The position numbers were made by a program, and so were the translations under genes. DNA of 64,000 nucleotides, taken from NCBI RefSeq assembly GCF_030272615.1, contig NC_081411.1:214307654-214371653 (forward strand), written 5' to 3'. The notes beneath the pieces were generated by a model. That model was not told the origin of the DNA. It worked only from the letters and a program-made list of their open reading frames with translations, and ran no database searches. Shown here piece by piece: positions 10,451 through 21,995 of this stretch; the first letter of the stretch is position 1, and the number at the start of each line of letters is the position of its first letter. This DNA comes from Cryptomeria japonica (lineage: Eukaryota; Streptophyta; Pinopsida; Cupressales; Cupressaceae).

Positions 10451-12667
10451 TCATCTCCTATCCCTGGGACTAGTGGCTGGAGAGTGTCGACTGGACGCTC
10501 CCTCCTGATCTGGCCGTGAAGGTGGACCCATGGGTGTGTAGCGCGATACAGACCGTGAGTGACTCCGAGAGGAACTCCTACGATCCCTATCCATAAGGAT
10601 CGTGCGATAGGTGGTAGCCTCGGCCTGAGCTGCTGCTAGATCTCGCCACGCCCGCTGAAGGTCCTCTGATAGGACTCTCTCTCTCTCCCTCCATATGTCT
10701 ACCTATACTCGGAATGGGGAGAACAAGTCCTCATGCCGTCCCGCGTTCCCCTGAGGCCTATAAGAAATCTGTGAGGAATTGGGGATCTGTGCTATTGTGG
10801 AAATGTCTGTCACTGCTTGCTGAATCAAGGAAAGCCACTCCTGCACATTAGCTGTAGCAGTAGAACATATTTTTGTATTAGTACCATTCTATATCATCAA
10901 AACATTAATCAATCAATATAAACCTACTATGCCTGGGTCTCCCTCACGCCAGTAGGGATCATGATACGGTAGCATCTATGACTGGGATCTACTAGGCTCC
11001 CCTCGCTCGACTAATCTGTGCATGATGGGTGTAGGCTGGGTGGTACTAGGAACAGGTCTCCGTATCGCCTCATGTTCCCCCTGTTGGGGAATAAGAGGAG
11101 GATCCAGAGCTATGGTATCGTCTCCTGAATGGTGGGGAGCTGCATCTGACTCCTCCTCATCATCTCTATCCTCCTCCTCGTCATCATCCTCCTCCTCATC
11201 ATCCTCATCCTCATCCTCGTCCGCATCCTCACCTGCATCCTCCTCATCCTCATCTCTATCCGTGTCCTCCTCCTCCTCCTCCTCCTCGACACTAGGCTGA
11301 TCTCCTACCTCCTCATGACCCTCTCCCTCCTCTAGCTCCTCTGACCTAGATCCCTGGTCCTCATCTCGATCTCCATGTTTCCATGGGCCAGGATGGCCTG
11401 TCGGGTGATCTGGTGGAAAGATAGGCCCTGGGTATGATCTCATAAACCATGAGACATACCTGCGCTGTGCTCCAGGCTCTGCAGAGTAATCGGTAACTAC
11501 ATCCTGATCAGATCCCTCTATATCCGTAGTCTCGATGTCATCTATCGTCAGTCTCACTACTGCTCTAGGTCTGGGAAGGACCCGTGAGTGTCGAGTATAG
11601 ATGGGCACATCAGCTGGAACACACTGCTCTAGCCCAAACTGCCTCCGTACTCGGTCAAAGTAGAAAGGGACTATGATGTGTGAATATCATCCCCGCAGTA
11701 GGCGATTCCTCTGTAAGCATACACTCTCCTGTGTCTCTCCATCGCTTTGATGCACCATGTGAGACCCCCATGCATATGCGTACCTCGCCCATTAGGGCAG
11801 ACGGCTAGTGCTATGATGGTGATCATAAGGCGTCTCACAAGGGGTACCTCTCCTGTAGGATGTAAGAGCCAACTGACCATGATGCGACCTCTCATCTCGC
11901 TCGACATGACTCTCCCTATGCAATATACCTGCTCTCTCTGATGATCCTCCACTGACCGATCGGTCGCGTATGTAACAATCGCTCCTCTGATAGGAAGATG
12001 AAGTATACGGTACACATCCTCGAGTGTAACCGTCACCTCCCCTACTGGAAGATGAAATGTGCATGTGTCAGGATCCCATCGCTCCATCAATGCCATCAAC
12101 ATCGCAGGATGGAACCGAATGGCTGGCATGAGGATCGCATACCATAATCCCACAATCGACAATGTGTCTCTCTCTGCCTAAGTCAGCCGCGGAATCTGAT
12201 CTCGCAAACTGCGAAGAATATGTCCCACCGTATGCTCTCACATGTATGGGAGACCCTGCAACACAAAAACATAACCGTAATCAGTACTCGATCATCAAAA
12301 TCGCTCATGCAAACTGTTGAACATCGTATGCCAATCCTGAAATCCCTTGCCAAGCCCTGATTGGGACCATGGCGCCCTGATTGGGACCATGGCACCCTGT
12401 CAGGGACCATGGCGCCCTGAGGGGACCATGGCGCCCTGTTAGGGACCATGGCGCCTTGAAGGGACCAGGGCACCCCAACGGGACCATGGCGCCCTGGGTG
12501 GGCCCCAGGTCAGACTTCAAGGCCCGCAAACGATCACAGAAAAGTCAAATGCAGAAAATCAAAGGTCAAACATTCAGTCAACTCACCTCATCTAGTGGCT
12601 CATCGTCGATCACGGCCTGGCGTAGGATCTCAATCCTCGTGGGACGCTCTGGTCGTCATGAAGGCAT
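10451..12667 (-). pseudogene. captured plant mobile domain (PMD) gene, three exons, antisense inside the retrotransposon
   Basis: Exon 1 is 12667-12587 (ATG, 27 codons, ends at consensus donor GAG/GTGAGT). Intron 1 is 12256-12586 (331 bp, acceptor TTGCAG). Exon 2 is 12255-10924. Intron 2 is 10852-10923 (72 bp, GT to CTACAG). Exon 3 is 10851-10451, ending in TGA. All junctions keep phase. Exon 2 shows PMD hallmarks: RSLRDQIPRLT, FHPAMLMALMERWDPDTCTF, VTLEDVYRILHLPI, then YFDRVRRQFGLEQ, followed by a strongly acidic tail (11110-11300). Exon 3 has VQEWLSLIQQ and an RS-rich end. Known PMD proteins (Arabidopsis MAIN/MAIL1 type) act in the nucleus in silencing and genome stability; transposons often carry relatives. 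Damage: TGA 12658-12656, TGA 12240-12238, TAG 12180-12178, a 2-bp GT slip at 11678-11682, TAG 10978-10976, TAG 10705-10703. PMD identity is from motif recognition. Confidence 0.85.
12361..12500. repeat. 20-bp GC-rich minisatellite in intron 1 of the PMD gene
   Basis: About seven tandem units of roughly 20 bp, consensus GGGACCATGGCGCCCTG plus 3 variable bases, start near 12361, 12381, 12401, 12421, 12441, 12461 and 12480. Each unit contains the self-complementary sites CCATGG and GGCGCC. The array lies in intron 1 of the antisense gene. The unit resembles the GGGACCGTGGCGCCC part of the LTR palindromic module at 2830-2850. Confidence 0.9.
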
Positions 12668-13234
12668 GATGATAGCTATGTGGGCTCTGCTGCAATGAAC
12701 AGTATTCCAAAATCAACAAAGTGACAAATGCAAATGTCACTTTCAAGGAATATACTTTTATTCCTTTACCTTTACTTTCAAAACCCTAATTTTCCTCTAT
12801 CACTCATTTCATCATAACTTGAGTTTGGGAGATGCGATTTTCGAGCCGTTTGTTGCATAGGAATCATATTTTCATTCCCCTACTCTTGGGATGTTCCAAA
12901 AAGTGCTCTGATGAAGCCTATTCAGTGAACATCTCTCATCAATACTCTCTTACATAATTTGTCGTAAGTAAACATGCTACCCTGTTTCACCTCCCTAATA
13001 AGCAAGTCGAAACAAGGGGGGGCATATAGCTACTCACAAATTTCATCAATTTCCTTAGTAAGCATTAGGTGATTTTGTGATCTAACGTGTGTTTTGTAGG
13101 GTGCGGTTCCTAACTGTGTACTGCAGATACTGCTGGGGGCTTCGTCCGACAACTTATGGATATATCCTTTTTCAAATGATGTTTACTTTTCTGTACTTTA
13201 GCTTGCATATGCACGTAGTACTCATATGACCGCT
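12668..13234. other. spacer between PMD gene start and PPT
   Basis: No coding signal. It should include the minus-strand promoter of the antisense gene. It holds a perfect 8-bp inverted repeat (AAGTGACA with TGTCACTT near 12720-12743) and an extra purine run AACAAGGGGGGGC near 13012-13024 that could act as an internal polypurine tract. Confidence 0.4.
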
Positions 13235-13249
13235 AAAGTGGGGGCTAAA
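13235..13249 (+). other. polypurine tract of the 12.4-kb element
   Basis: AAAGTGGGGGCTAAA abuts the 3' LTR start TGTAGC, the position expected for plus-strand priming. The identical 15-mer occurs at the 3' LTR of the minus-strand element at 35949-35963. Confidence 0.85.
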
Positions 13250-14890
13250 TGTAGCGTCGTAAATTGTACGCACTTGCTAGGGTGGTACAATTTCACACCT
13301 AGTTTAGCACCCGTCTTGGTGCATTTTACATTTTGCATTGCATTTCTCCTTTAGCACTTAATTAATCGAATTAATTAAGTCTAAGGTTCTATTTCATCAT
13401 CTTCCACATCATAAAATTGGGCCCTTTCATTAAAGTGTGCCCCTTTCATTTTATTCCTCCAATACATCACTCAATCAAAAACCCTAATTAAGTCCTATTT
13501 CGAACTTGGGGGCTTGATTTCGGGGTCAAAACATTTCGAAATCACCTGTAACTTCGGGATTCTCTCTAAAATCATCATATCCGATGGCCCTGAAAATTTG
13601 GTGAAAAGTTGTCGGGACCGTGGCGCCCGAAGTGCACATGGTCCTGGACATTTTTCCCAAAATTTTAGGAGCGCGATCCAATCATAAAATAAAGCTTAAC
13701 CCCAAGAAATTGGCAAGATATTCAATCTCTAGGTCGGCTAAAAGACGAAATTATGACCTAGGGTTTCATACATAAGAGCTCTCTTTCTTCATTTGAAGGG
13801 ATCCGACCTGATTTTTGTTTTCAGGAACCTCATATGCAGTGAAAGAGTAGATCTTTGAAGACTTCAACAACGTTCAATATCCTTCTATCAAGCATTTATC
13901 AATTTCATTCATCCATTTAGGGCTTGGAAGACATTGAAGAACAATAGGAGATTACCGACTGAAGATTGGCTTGTACTCCTTCCTTGAGGGTTGGGTATGA
14001 TTTCATGTTGTTTTCATGTCTTTGCATAGGCTTCAATATATCCTTTATTCATTCTTTAGATCACTTTGCATCTTGATTTAGAGCATTTACATTATCATTT
14101 ACAAGCAATTAGGGTTTACTTTCTAGGTTGCTCTAGTTTGCTTTCTTGCATTTTAGGACCTTGCACACACACTAGGTCTGCACACACAATACATTTTACA
14201 AAACAACTTGGCTATTCGTGGAGGTGGAAATCACCAAAGTGGGGGTTTGACTAAGGCAAAACCCTATATAGCCGCCCATACCATTTTCAGATATAAGTGT
14301 AGGTTTCGGGATTCGGACGACGCCGCAAGTGACAGATCTGAGAAGAGCAGGTCGAGACAACACTCCGCACCAAATTGCAGAGCAAAAGACCGGGATAGGG
14401 GCCCTGGGCACCTTGGTCCCTGGGACAGAGGCGCTGGGTGCCCTAGTCCTCCGGACAGACAGCATTTCCGACAGTTTCCGACAGTGTTCCAGAGTGCAAA
14501 ACAGCAATTTCTGGTGCAGTTTTCGGGATAGAATAAGGACAGTGGCGCCCGCGCCCCCGTCCCGAACATTTTCAATCCGATTTTGACTCCAAGTACACAT
14601 CTGCATTCTTATTTCATCCTTGTATTTACAGCTATTCATTGTTTAATCTCAATTCTGCAATCTCGTTATTAGTTCATACTTGCATTTTGGGATTAAGACT
14701 TGAAGTTGCATCATTTGATCTTCCAATTTCAACAAAGGAATAGAAATCCTAATAGGTAGCCCGTGGCTCTCTCCTTCACAAGAAGAAGTAGCCAATTGTG
14801 TGATACCTCTAGGCTCTTTCGTATTCCATAATGTGTGTCAAAAGGTAGGATTAGGGCATGTTAACCTAGTCTCTCTTTTTCCCTTACACA
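13250..14890 (+). repeat. 3' LTR (1641 bp)
   Basis: It matches 2468-4130 from TGTAGCGTCG to TTACACA and is followed by TTAAG at 14891-14895. It carries about one fewer GC-rich unit near 14399-14460 and a 10-bp duplication (TTTCCGACAG twice near 14467-14486) absent from the 5' copy. It contains a second copy of the palindromic module at about 13545-13768. Confidence 0.93.
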
Positions 14891-16110
14891 TTAAGGTCCA
14901 CATCAAATTGAATATCAGCACTATTTCGACGAGTTTGTTGCAGAGGAGCTGGTGCAGAGCAAATTTCTTCAGGTGAGTAAAAGGTTTTTGTATCTTGCTT
15001 GCTAATTACAATTTGAAAATCAGTATTACTATGTGTTTGCCTCGTCAGAGTTTTGTTTGAGTCTTAATTGATATAATTTCATTACCGGGATGGCACCAAG
15101 AAGGGATTTCATAAGGAAGGTAAATTATCAGGATAGAAACATATGTGATGATTTCCTGGAACAATTGACTATGTCCATGAATGTTGTAGCCAAAATCAAA
15201 GAATTGGTACCTAAAGCCCCCCGTCTAAGGATTGGAGATGGTTTGTATGACAAGGGCAACTGGTTAAGAGATCCACAGATAGGTATATTAGGTCTGGGTC
15301 TTTTCAAAGTAGGATTCAGTCAGAGACATGCCCTTTCCCCAATGAATAGTATTTGGGAATTGGATGTAGGAAAGCTCATAGTCCCTAGGGTTTTCATGGA
15401 TGTTGATTTGTTAACCCAGATTGCACACAATTATGACCCAGTTGCCAAATGTATCAGGAATGTGAAAGGAGGAGCCCTGATTGAGATCAATGATGATGAG
15501 TTTAGAAAGGGTTTTTAAGCTCAGTGAGGTATCTAATTACTTAGAGCCCATAAATTTTGATACCCTGGCCCAGGTTTACAATGTACAAAGGGATCACCTT
15601 AGGAGTGGACCTTTGAAGGAGTTTTTTGTTAAAATAGGAGGGTTAACTGTTGTAGGTCCTAGTACCATGGAGCCTTTCTCCCTAAATTTGTTCACTCTAA
15701 GAGCTAAAGGCATGTATTGGTCACTATGTCAAATCTTTGGGGAAGATATTGAAACCACCATGCCAACTCATTATATGATGATGATAGCATAGATTTTGAA
15801 CCCCTCTCTAGCAATAACATTTGATTATGCACCATACCTCACTCATGCAATTCATACAGGACTGGTAGGGATAAAAAGTGGTAAGGTAAATAGACCATTT
15901 GGATGGTATTCTCTTCTAATGCACATGTTTTTGTTCAAAGGTGCTGATTATTTTGCAAAAGAAATGGATTTAGTTAAGGAAAAGGACAGTGAAGAAATGC
16001 ATTTTAAGAGCCAAAGCATTTTATCTGACAAAGCATTTTTTAATTCATATATATTTGTAATGAGCCAACATGTATTATCATTTTTGTATGTAAGACGACA
16101 TATGTCATAA
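14891..16110 (+). pseudogene. 3' piece of the unrecognised split coding frame, frameshifted
   Basis: After the duplicated TTAAG the frame broken at 2467 resumes (GPHQIEYQHYFDEFV) and ends in CTTCAG/GTGAGT at 14972/14973, a good splice donor. The acceptor before 15090 is unclear. From ATG 15090 a 142-codon frame (KAPRLRIGDGLYDKGNWL, then NYDPVAKCIRNVKGGALIEI) runs to 15518. A one-base insertion near 15508 moves the reading to the frame 15481-15792 (FKLSEVSNYLEP, LKEFFVKIGGLTVVG, AKGMYWSLCQIFGED). TAG at 15790-15792 (from CAG) is followed in phase by NPSLAITFDYAPYLTHAIH to 16110. I know no family for it. Composition and length look like real protein coding. It is either a decayed host gene or an accessory ORF of an older transposon. 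Confidence 0.55.
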
Positions 16111-17700
16111 ATGTTTGTAAGGGTATATGAGTAAGTTTATTAGGTCATTTAAGAGATAACATTTTGGTGATAAGATCTGAAATGTGAAGTTTATGTATGC
16201 GAGATCATTTGTATGCAAAAGCAATATTTTGTAATGATCTGTAGATGATTTCTAAGGTACTCATAAGGTGTATGTTATTCCGGTAAGGGTTTAGGGTTTA
16301 AGAACCATAATAGTCAGAGTCTTAAATGAAACTCAATCAGGCATAGCAGATGCATTGCATGAGTTCAGTTTTGCATTTTTGTATCAGAAAGTGATTGTAG
16401 TCAATGAGACTCTTGGTGATGAGCAATGTGCTCTAGGCAGTGCACCTTTCTGCATGTGCAGACCCCTATTATATGTAATATCTCTTCATATGGCCATTGA
16501 ATTGATATTGTGGGTCACAAATCCCACTATGGTTTTTCTTCATTGATTCTTTCCACGTATAAATTCTATGTGTTATGGTGTTCATTTATGTGATTGCATT
16601 ATTTATTTCAGTTATATGTATTTATGTTTACCGGTTGATGAATGGATGCTTTGATAAGGCTAAAATATTATATTCTGGTAGAACACTGATTCACCACCCA
16701 CCCCTCTCAGTGTTCTTGGATTCCAACAAGAAGGAATTGATGGTCGAGATTCGATTTGAAGATATCAAGGGCTAGAATTGAGGAAGTTGGAGAAGAGGTT
16801 GGAGGAAATGACACATGTCATCTCTGTGGCGACAAGTGTCAAGGAACCTTGCTCATGAGAGGGAAAGTGTCCAAGAGATCAGACATGTGGCCAAAGTTCC
16901 ATGTGTCTCAAGGAGGGGATATCCAACCCACAAGAGGTTAGAATAAAAGAGGTTAGGATGTGCAAGATAGGATAGGGTTATTTAAACCTAGGATTTGATA
17001 GAATAGGTTAGGTTAGGATTAGAAGCTAGAAAAAGTTGATGCTTTGGTAAATGTTTCAAATGCATTGACGAATCCAATGAACACTGAGAAGTTCAAGTGG
17101 TGTGTCGAATATATGAGCCTTGAGGCTTGGAGTAGATGACATTTTTTGTGGGAGATTTTTGGAATCAAGGTGTCTCAACATTAGAGTCCAAACATGCTTA
17201 TTTTATTATTTATATTATTTTGACCTACTTTGGAATTCCTAAAATTAGAGAACTAGTGCCATAGGTTGCTATGTTGAAACTATGACAATTTATTTTAAGT
17301 ACTATTACAGTTAATCACTCAGTGGAAGAGTCATGGAGAGAAATTATATGACGATTAATATTTATGGTGAAGTTCTCTTTCAACAAGTGGTGTAAGGTAG
17401 GTGTTGCATTTTACAAGGTGACCATTATGGTTGAGTTATGCATTGATGCATTTGAAGTTTCTATATGCAATGTGTCATTATTTTAGCAAGTTGTTATTTT
17501 TGACACCACATACCTCTTTAGCATTGGCATTGGTTTTGAAAACAATGTGTTATTTCTGCTTGTGTTGATCTCTATAAATATGTGGCTTCTTTGTGTATTT
17601 TGTATGATAGGTTGGATATCTTCTAAGAAGCTTTTATGTGCCAAATGTTTTAAAGAATTCACTGTTATTTTATATGCTCTTCAAGAGCATTGGCTATGGG
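16111..17700. other. no recognisable gene
   Basis: A short frame at 16321-16546 (TQSGIADALHEFSFAF) might be a further exon remnant of the preceding frame, but it has no supported splice sites. The rest is AT-rich, with no domain recognised. Confidence 0.4.
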
Positions 17701-17860
17701 CATTGTATTGTAACTATTGGTGTTATTGATAATACCATTTATCTAAATTTTGGAGTGTGCATTTTTTCCAAAAAGGGTTTTCCAACATATATTCGGTGTT
17801 GTGGTTTTATTTGTTAAATCTAATTTTATATATGTGTTTATCTAATTTGCAATAGGTTAA
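17700..17860 (+). repeat. copia-type LTR-like tail
   Basis: TTTGGAGTGTGCATTTTTTCC, then AAAGGGTTTTCCAACATA, resembles the conserved R-region motif of plant Ty1/copia LTRs (GGAGTGTGGGTTTTTCC, then AAAGGGTTTTCCACGTA). Boundaries and partner LTR are not visible. Confidence 0.35.
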
Positions 17861-18930
17861 AGTTTTTAAGAAATTTTCTACATCATCTCTCTATTAGATT
17901 TAGCATTTGGAAGCGTTATTCCACACTTTGGCTTCCTTTCACTAGCCCTACATTGAACAACAAGAACACAAATATTATTTTTCCTCGACATAAATTAAAA
18001 TGACACACATTATTATTGTCTACTTAAACAAAAACAATCTATACATTATGATTGTATAATTTATTTACTATTCATTCATATTGTTTCTCACTTACAAATA
18101 ATTCTCAATCTCATTTATTCAAGCCACATATATATGAAAATATAATTTAACCTCTTAAAAATACTTTATAATGAACAAGAGCTGTGATACAGTTGGAGTC
18201 CGTGCCTATTTGCTAAAAATTGATGAATTATTGTTTTATGTTAGAATAAGAAAAGGGAGCAAGGTAATGCTAGGTCAAATTTGCAAGGTTTAGATTCTAG
18301 ATGTAGTGTACATTAGATTTTGGTTTAGATTATAGATGTGGTGTACGATAGATTTTCAGTCCGATTCAATAAATGTTTTAAAAATTTTGTGCAATTTATT
18401 TACATCTACTACTGGATCACTCCATATTCCATGACAATTAGAAACAAGGGAAAATAAGCTCTAGAAAATTATCAAATTATAGCTTACAAATTCTAAGACA
18501 AGGTTCTCAAAGTTTTTTTACACTTAATATTTTTGGAGAAATTAATTAGATTAAGAAAGTATTAAATCTACAGAAGTTGTCTAATTTCATTTGACTATGT
18601 TGAATACCGCATTTGCCTTTGCTGAATCATCTTTATTGTGGATGTCTTGATTGTTTCAAGCTTCTGGATTTAAAAACCTACATAAATAACAAAAATTTAG
18701 ACCACTCAGCCTTTGACATGTGAATCAATCTGAATACAACCAAGGATGAGAAAACTAATAACTTTGAGAAGATGAATTACTTAACCTATCCCATCACGAA
18801 CGTTAGCTTCTTAGTGTAATTATTTAAAGAAAACTAAATATTGGGAAAGTGCACAAAGATAGAAATTCAATAAAGTTGATGATTCTTTAATTTTTTGGCT
18901 CCCTATAGCGACTGGCACTCTAAATGATTG
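17861..18930. other. AT-rich stretch without recognisable features
   Basis: No long frame, no repeat structure and no RNA gene seen in this interval. Confidence 0.5.
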
Positions 18931-19863
18931 TTGATGAGGGAACAACCTAAGAGACAGAAAAACACAAGGATTTGCAATAAAAGACTCAAAATATTTTATT
19001 GTTATTATATGGAAATATGCAAATTACAAATATGCTAACATGTAAATAAAATCAAGAGGAATAAATCCTCATAGGCTACAACACACAACTTTTAGAGTCT
19101 TCTAGAAAACCCTTACAATAAAAAACACAACTCCCAAAACTCACTCTCCAAAAAATCACATCCCAAAAACTATTACAAGTTTCCTCGAATGAGTCCTAAA
19201 TAGCCCTTTTCCAACTTGGAGAAAAAATTACAATTTAGAAAATTACCATTTGGCTAACAAATTCCAAAACATGAAATTGGAAATACAAAAACACAACCAG
19301 ATTAAAAAATTTGAACTTTTCAAAAAATTGTCCAACTTCCGCTAGCCATAACTTTTGATCCGAGAATCGGATTTATGAACCAATTGAAGCACTGGAAAGC
19401 TCTATGAAAGTAGAATATGATAAGAATCCGCTCTACTGATTCCTGCAATTTTAGTGCCCGTTTGACACTATTTAATGCCATAAATCTGACTTCGAAGAAT
19501 TTGTTTTGATTTTTTGAGAAATTAAAACTTTAATAACTTTCAAATTGTTTATGATTTTGACATGATTCTTTTTCCAATGAGATTATTTTTTCCTCTTTAA
19601 TATTCCTGTAAATTTTGGGTTCCATTTGCCTTCAAATCAAAACCTGCTATTTGGGCAGTCAATAAGAAAAAGTAGCTTGACAATTCTCAGAGTTGGAATC
19701 TCTTATTTGTCCAAATGGATATCTAGAACTTTAAATACATAAAAAGAAAGAAAAACAAACAGAAATATTTTTGGGTGATGCAGGATTGCCCATACACCAC
19801 TGGATGCTCTTGCATCAAACACCCGGGGTATATTGAGGAGTGATCCTATAACATCTCAATGAG
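18931..19863 (-). repeat. probable 3' untranslated region and LTR of a decayed chromovirus
   Basis: The segment lies directly downstream (minus strand) of the chromodomain frame at 19864. Its sequence around 19340-19440 (CCATAACTTTTGATCCGAGA, then GAACCAATTGAAGCACTGGAAAGC) has a counterpart near 63450-63510, suggesting a repeated LTR family. The exact LTR ends and PPT could not be fixed. Confidence 0.4.
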
Positions 19864-20330
19864 TTAAGGAAAACCCAAATGGTCAAACTCTTCCTTGGAT
19901 AGCCATGAACCATCCTCAACAGGTCTTCCCCTCCATTTCACCAGATACTCCTCATACTGCCTGTTTCTGGTACTTTTCACACAACTATCTAGAATTTCTT
20001 CGATCTCCTCCTTCTCTGAAGTAGGTGCAAGGATTTTATACTGCTCTATCACCGACTCCTCCTTTGTGCCGCTTTCACAATATTTTGTTAAAGCTGTAAT
20101 GTTGAACATAGGGGAAATATTAAATCCATCTAGCAACTCTACCTCATATGGACTCCATGAACTATGCTTCTTCAAGACCTTGCAGGGATCAAACTGCTTC
20201 ACCTTTAACTTATTGTAGATCCCCATTGAGAACCTTTCCTTCTTCAAATGAACCATCACCTCATATCCAACCTGAAACTCATTATACCTCATTTTTTGAT
20301 TTGCATGTATTGTTTGATAATATAAAATAG
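19864..20330 (-). pseudogene. chromovirus integrase C-terminus with chromodomain
   Basis: The minus-strand frame encodes NEFQVGYEVMVHLKKERF and KLKVKQFDPCKVLKKHSS, typical of the integrase tail of plant chromoviruses. A chromodomain follows: IEEILDSCVKSTRNRQYEEY, LVKWRGRPVEDGSWL, ending near HLGFP. This module would steer integration through histone-tail binding. The linker style suits the Reina or Tekay branch, which I cannot separate by eye. Similarity starts abruptly near 20330; upstream residues look unrelated, so RT and the integrase core are lost. There is no stop inside the fragment. Confidence 0.8.
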
Positions 20331-20399
20331 AAATAAAATTAGAACAACAACCAAGACAAGGTGGAGCGGCCCATTGAGGATGTGGCATCATCAACCAAA

Positions 20400-21990
20400 A
20401 GCAACCAAGAAAAAGAATGAAAAGAAAACAAACACATAGTAGTGTACACTAACAAGCAGAGTTACGTGGTTGACCAATATATCACTATTGTCATGATTGC
20501 TATGTTACTATTATGTTTCATTGGAAGTTTTATTGGTTTAAAAATAAGATGCTACATGTATATCATGGGTGAAATCCTCCATTCATAGGTGCCTTGGATT
20601 GAATGGATTGTGCTATTACAAAGTCTAGAGAGAATTTCATCAACAAATTTAGAAAAAGAAGAAGATGCACAAACTTAATACCATTGCAAGACACTCACAA
20701 CAATTATGATTTTACTAAATATGTGCATAAGCTTGGATTTCTAAATCTGGGACGCATAGAAACAATAAACTAAAGTTGAGCCCTCAATAAAAATAAACTC
20801 CCTGGAACCATGCCAAGTGACTTACCTCAAAATTCTTATGTACAGCTACTAAGATCTTGACCCTACTCGTATGCAAAATGTCTTATTAAAGACAAAGCAC
20901 ACGAATGTTTTAGAAAAGGCAAGGCACGTGAACTGTTTCCAAGATGCCCCAGAACAACTAAAACCCTCAAAACAAGACATACAAAGCAGCTAAGGCAACA
21001 TTGAAAAATTGCAAGCCATTATAGGTTTTGGACATGCTAAGTTGAATGGCAAAGTGATTGCCTATATGCACACATCTTATTATAATGCATTGTGTACTTA
21101 TATGTCTTAATTAAAGAAACATAAACATGCACCGATTCAGATAATTGCTTTGTCTTCTACATGAGTGAAACAGGGAGAGATGTCAAGAATTTCTTATCAA
21201 ACACAGGTAGCTGGAGGTCAGAAATATAAATAAGGAAGCACTTTTTTGTTCTTTAAGGCAATGGTTGTTTGAATAACTAGTTATGTATGGAGGTATTATA
21301 TCATGATTGGATGAGGAGATACCCAAAATGGTGTCAATCACTCATGCTTACTAGATTTGTGATATAGAAAAACATATAGAAAAATGTTGAGGAGAAGAAT
21401 GTGGACTCACAAGACAGTGAGAAATGATAGTTGTGAGAACGTGAGTACTATGAAAACAATGCCCAAGAAGTAAAATTCAAAATCAAAGTATTATAAAAAT
21501 AATTATTAAATAGTTTTCTTCCAAGCCTTCATGCACCTCGTTCTCTCTTGTATCAATGAACATGGGTTCTTCTTTTACCATTTGTAAAACATATTAGTAG
21601 GCAGTACAAAATCAATCCTAGTGTTGCAGGCTATAAAATGACAATTGAATACTGTATATAAAATGCAAGTTTTTTTGTGGACACTTCCTACCCTTTAGGA
21701 TGTCTACATTATTTTTATAAATTACAAATTAGGGACAAGCAAAGACTGAATCTTACAAGTCTATATCCATCCTTAGTTGAATTTACAAACATAGACTTCC
21801 CAAACTTTGGATTCTACGTTATGAACAGACATAAATTTTTCACCACTGTAGGATTACACAATCTTTATAATTAACAAGAAGGATAATGGGTTGGATAATA
21901 TAACAAATATTTATTCATGCATAAAATTTTATATATAGTTTATGGTATGATGTTTTTACATAGAATCTAAACACTAGGATATAAGATGCA
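20400..21990. other. no recognisable features
   Basis: AT-rich unique-looking sequence. No coding frame above background and no clear repeat. Confidence 0.5.
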
Positions 21991-21995
21991 AAGAA

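Larger units (their letters stand above)
2468..14890 (+). mobile_element. 12.4-kb Ty3/gypsy retrotransposon, Tat-type, with antisense PMD gene
   Basis: This is a complete element: TTAAG duplication, 5' LTR 2468-4130, PBS at 4134, ORF 4304-5329, protease/G-patch/RT/RNase H/integrase frame 5333-9850, antisense three-exon PMD gene 10451-12667, PPT 13235-13249, and 3' LTR 13250-14890. Order RT-RNase H-integrase defines Ty3/gypsy. A second, archaeal-type RNase H after the usual one and an extra antisense gene before the 3' LTR are known traits of plant Tat-lineage elements. The LTRs differ by a few per cent by eye, mostly transitions plus indels in a GC-rich repeat, so insertion is old but not ancient. 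The main frame carries four nonsense codons and the element is not autonomous now. No capsid-type gag domain is recognisable. Confidence 0.93.

Noticed and set aside
11022-11300. Forward serine-rich 92-aa frame
   Set aside because: It is the complement of the acidic tail of the antisense PMD gene and follows from its GAG/GAT-rich codons.
12183-12529. Minus-strand frames with repeated AMVP/HGP units
   Set aside because: They are translations of the 20-bp minisatellite, which lies in intron 1 of the PMD gene; the period is not a multiple of three.
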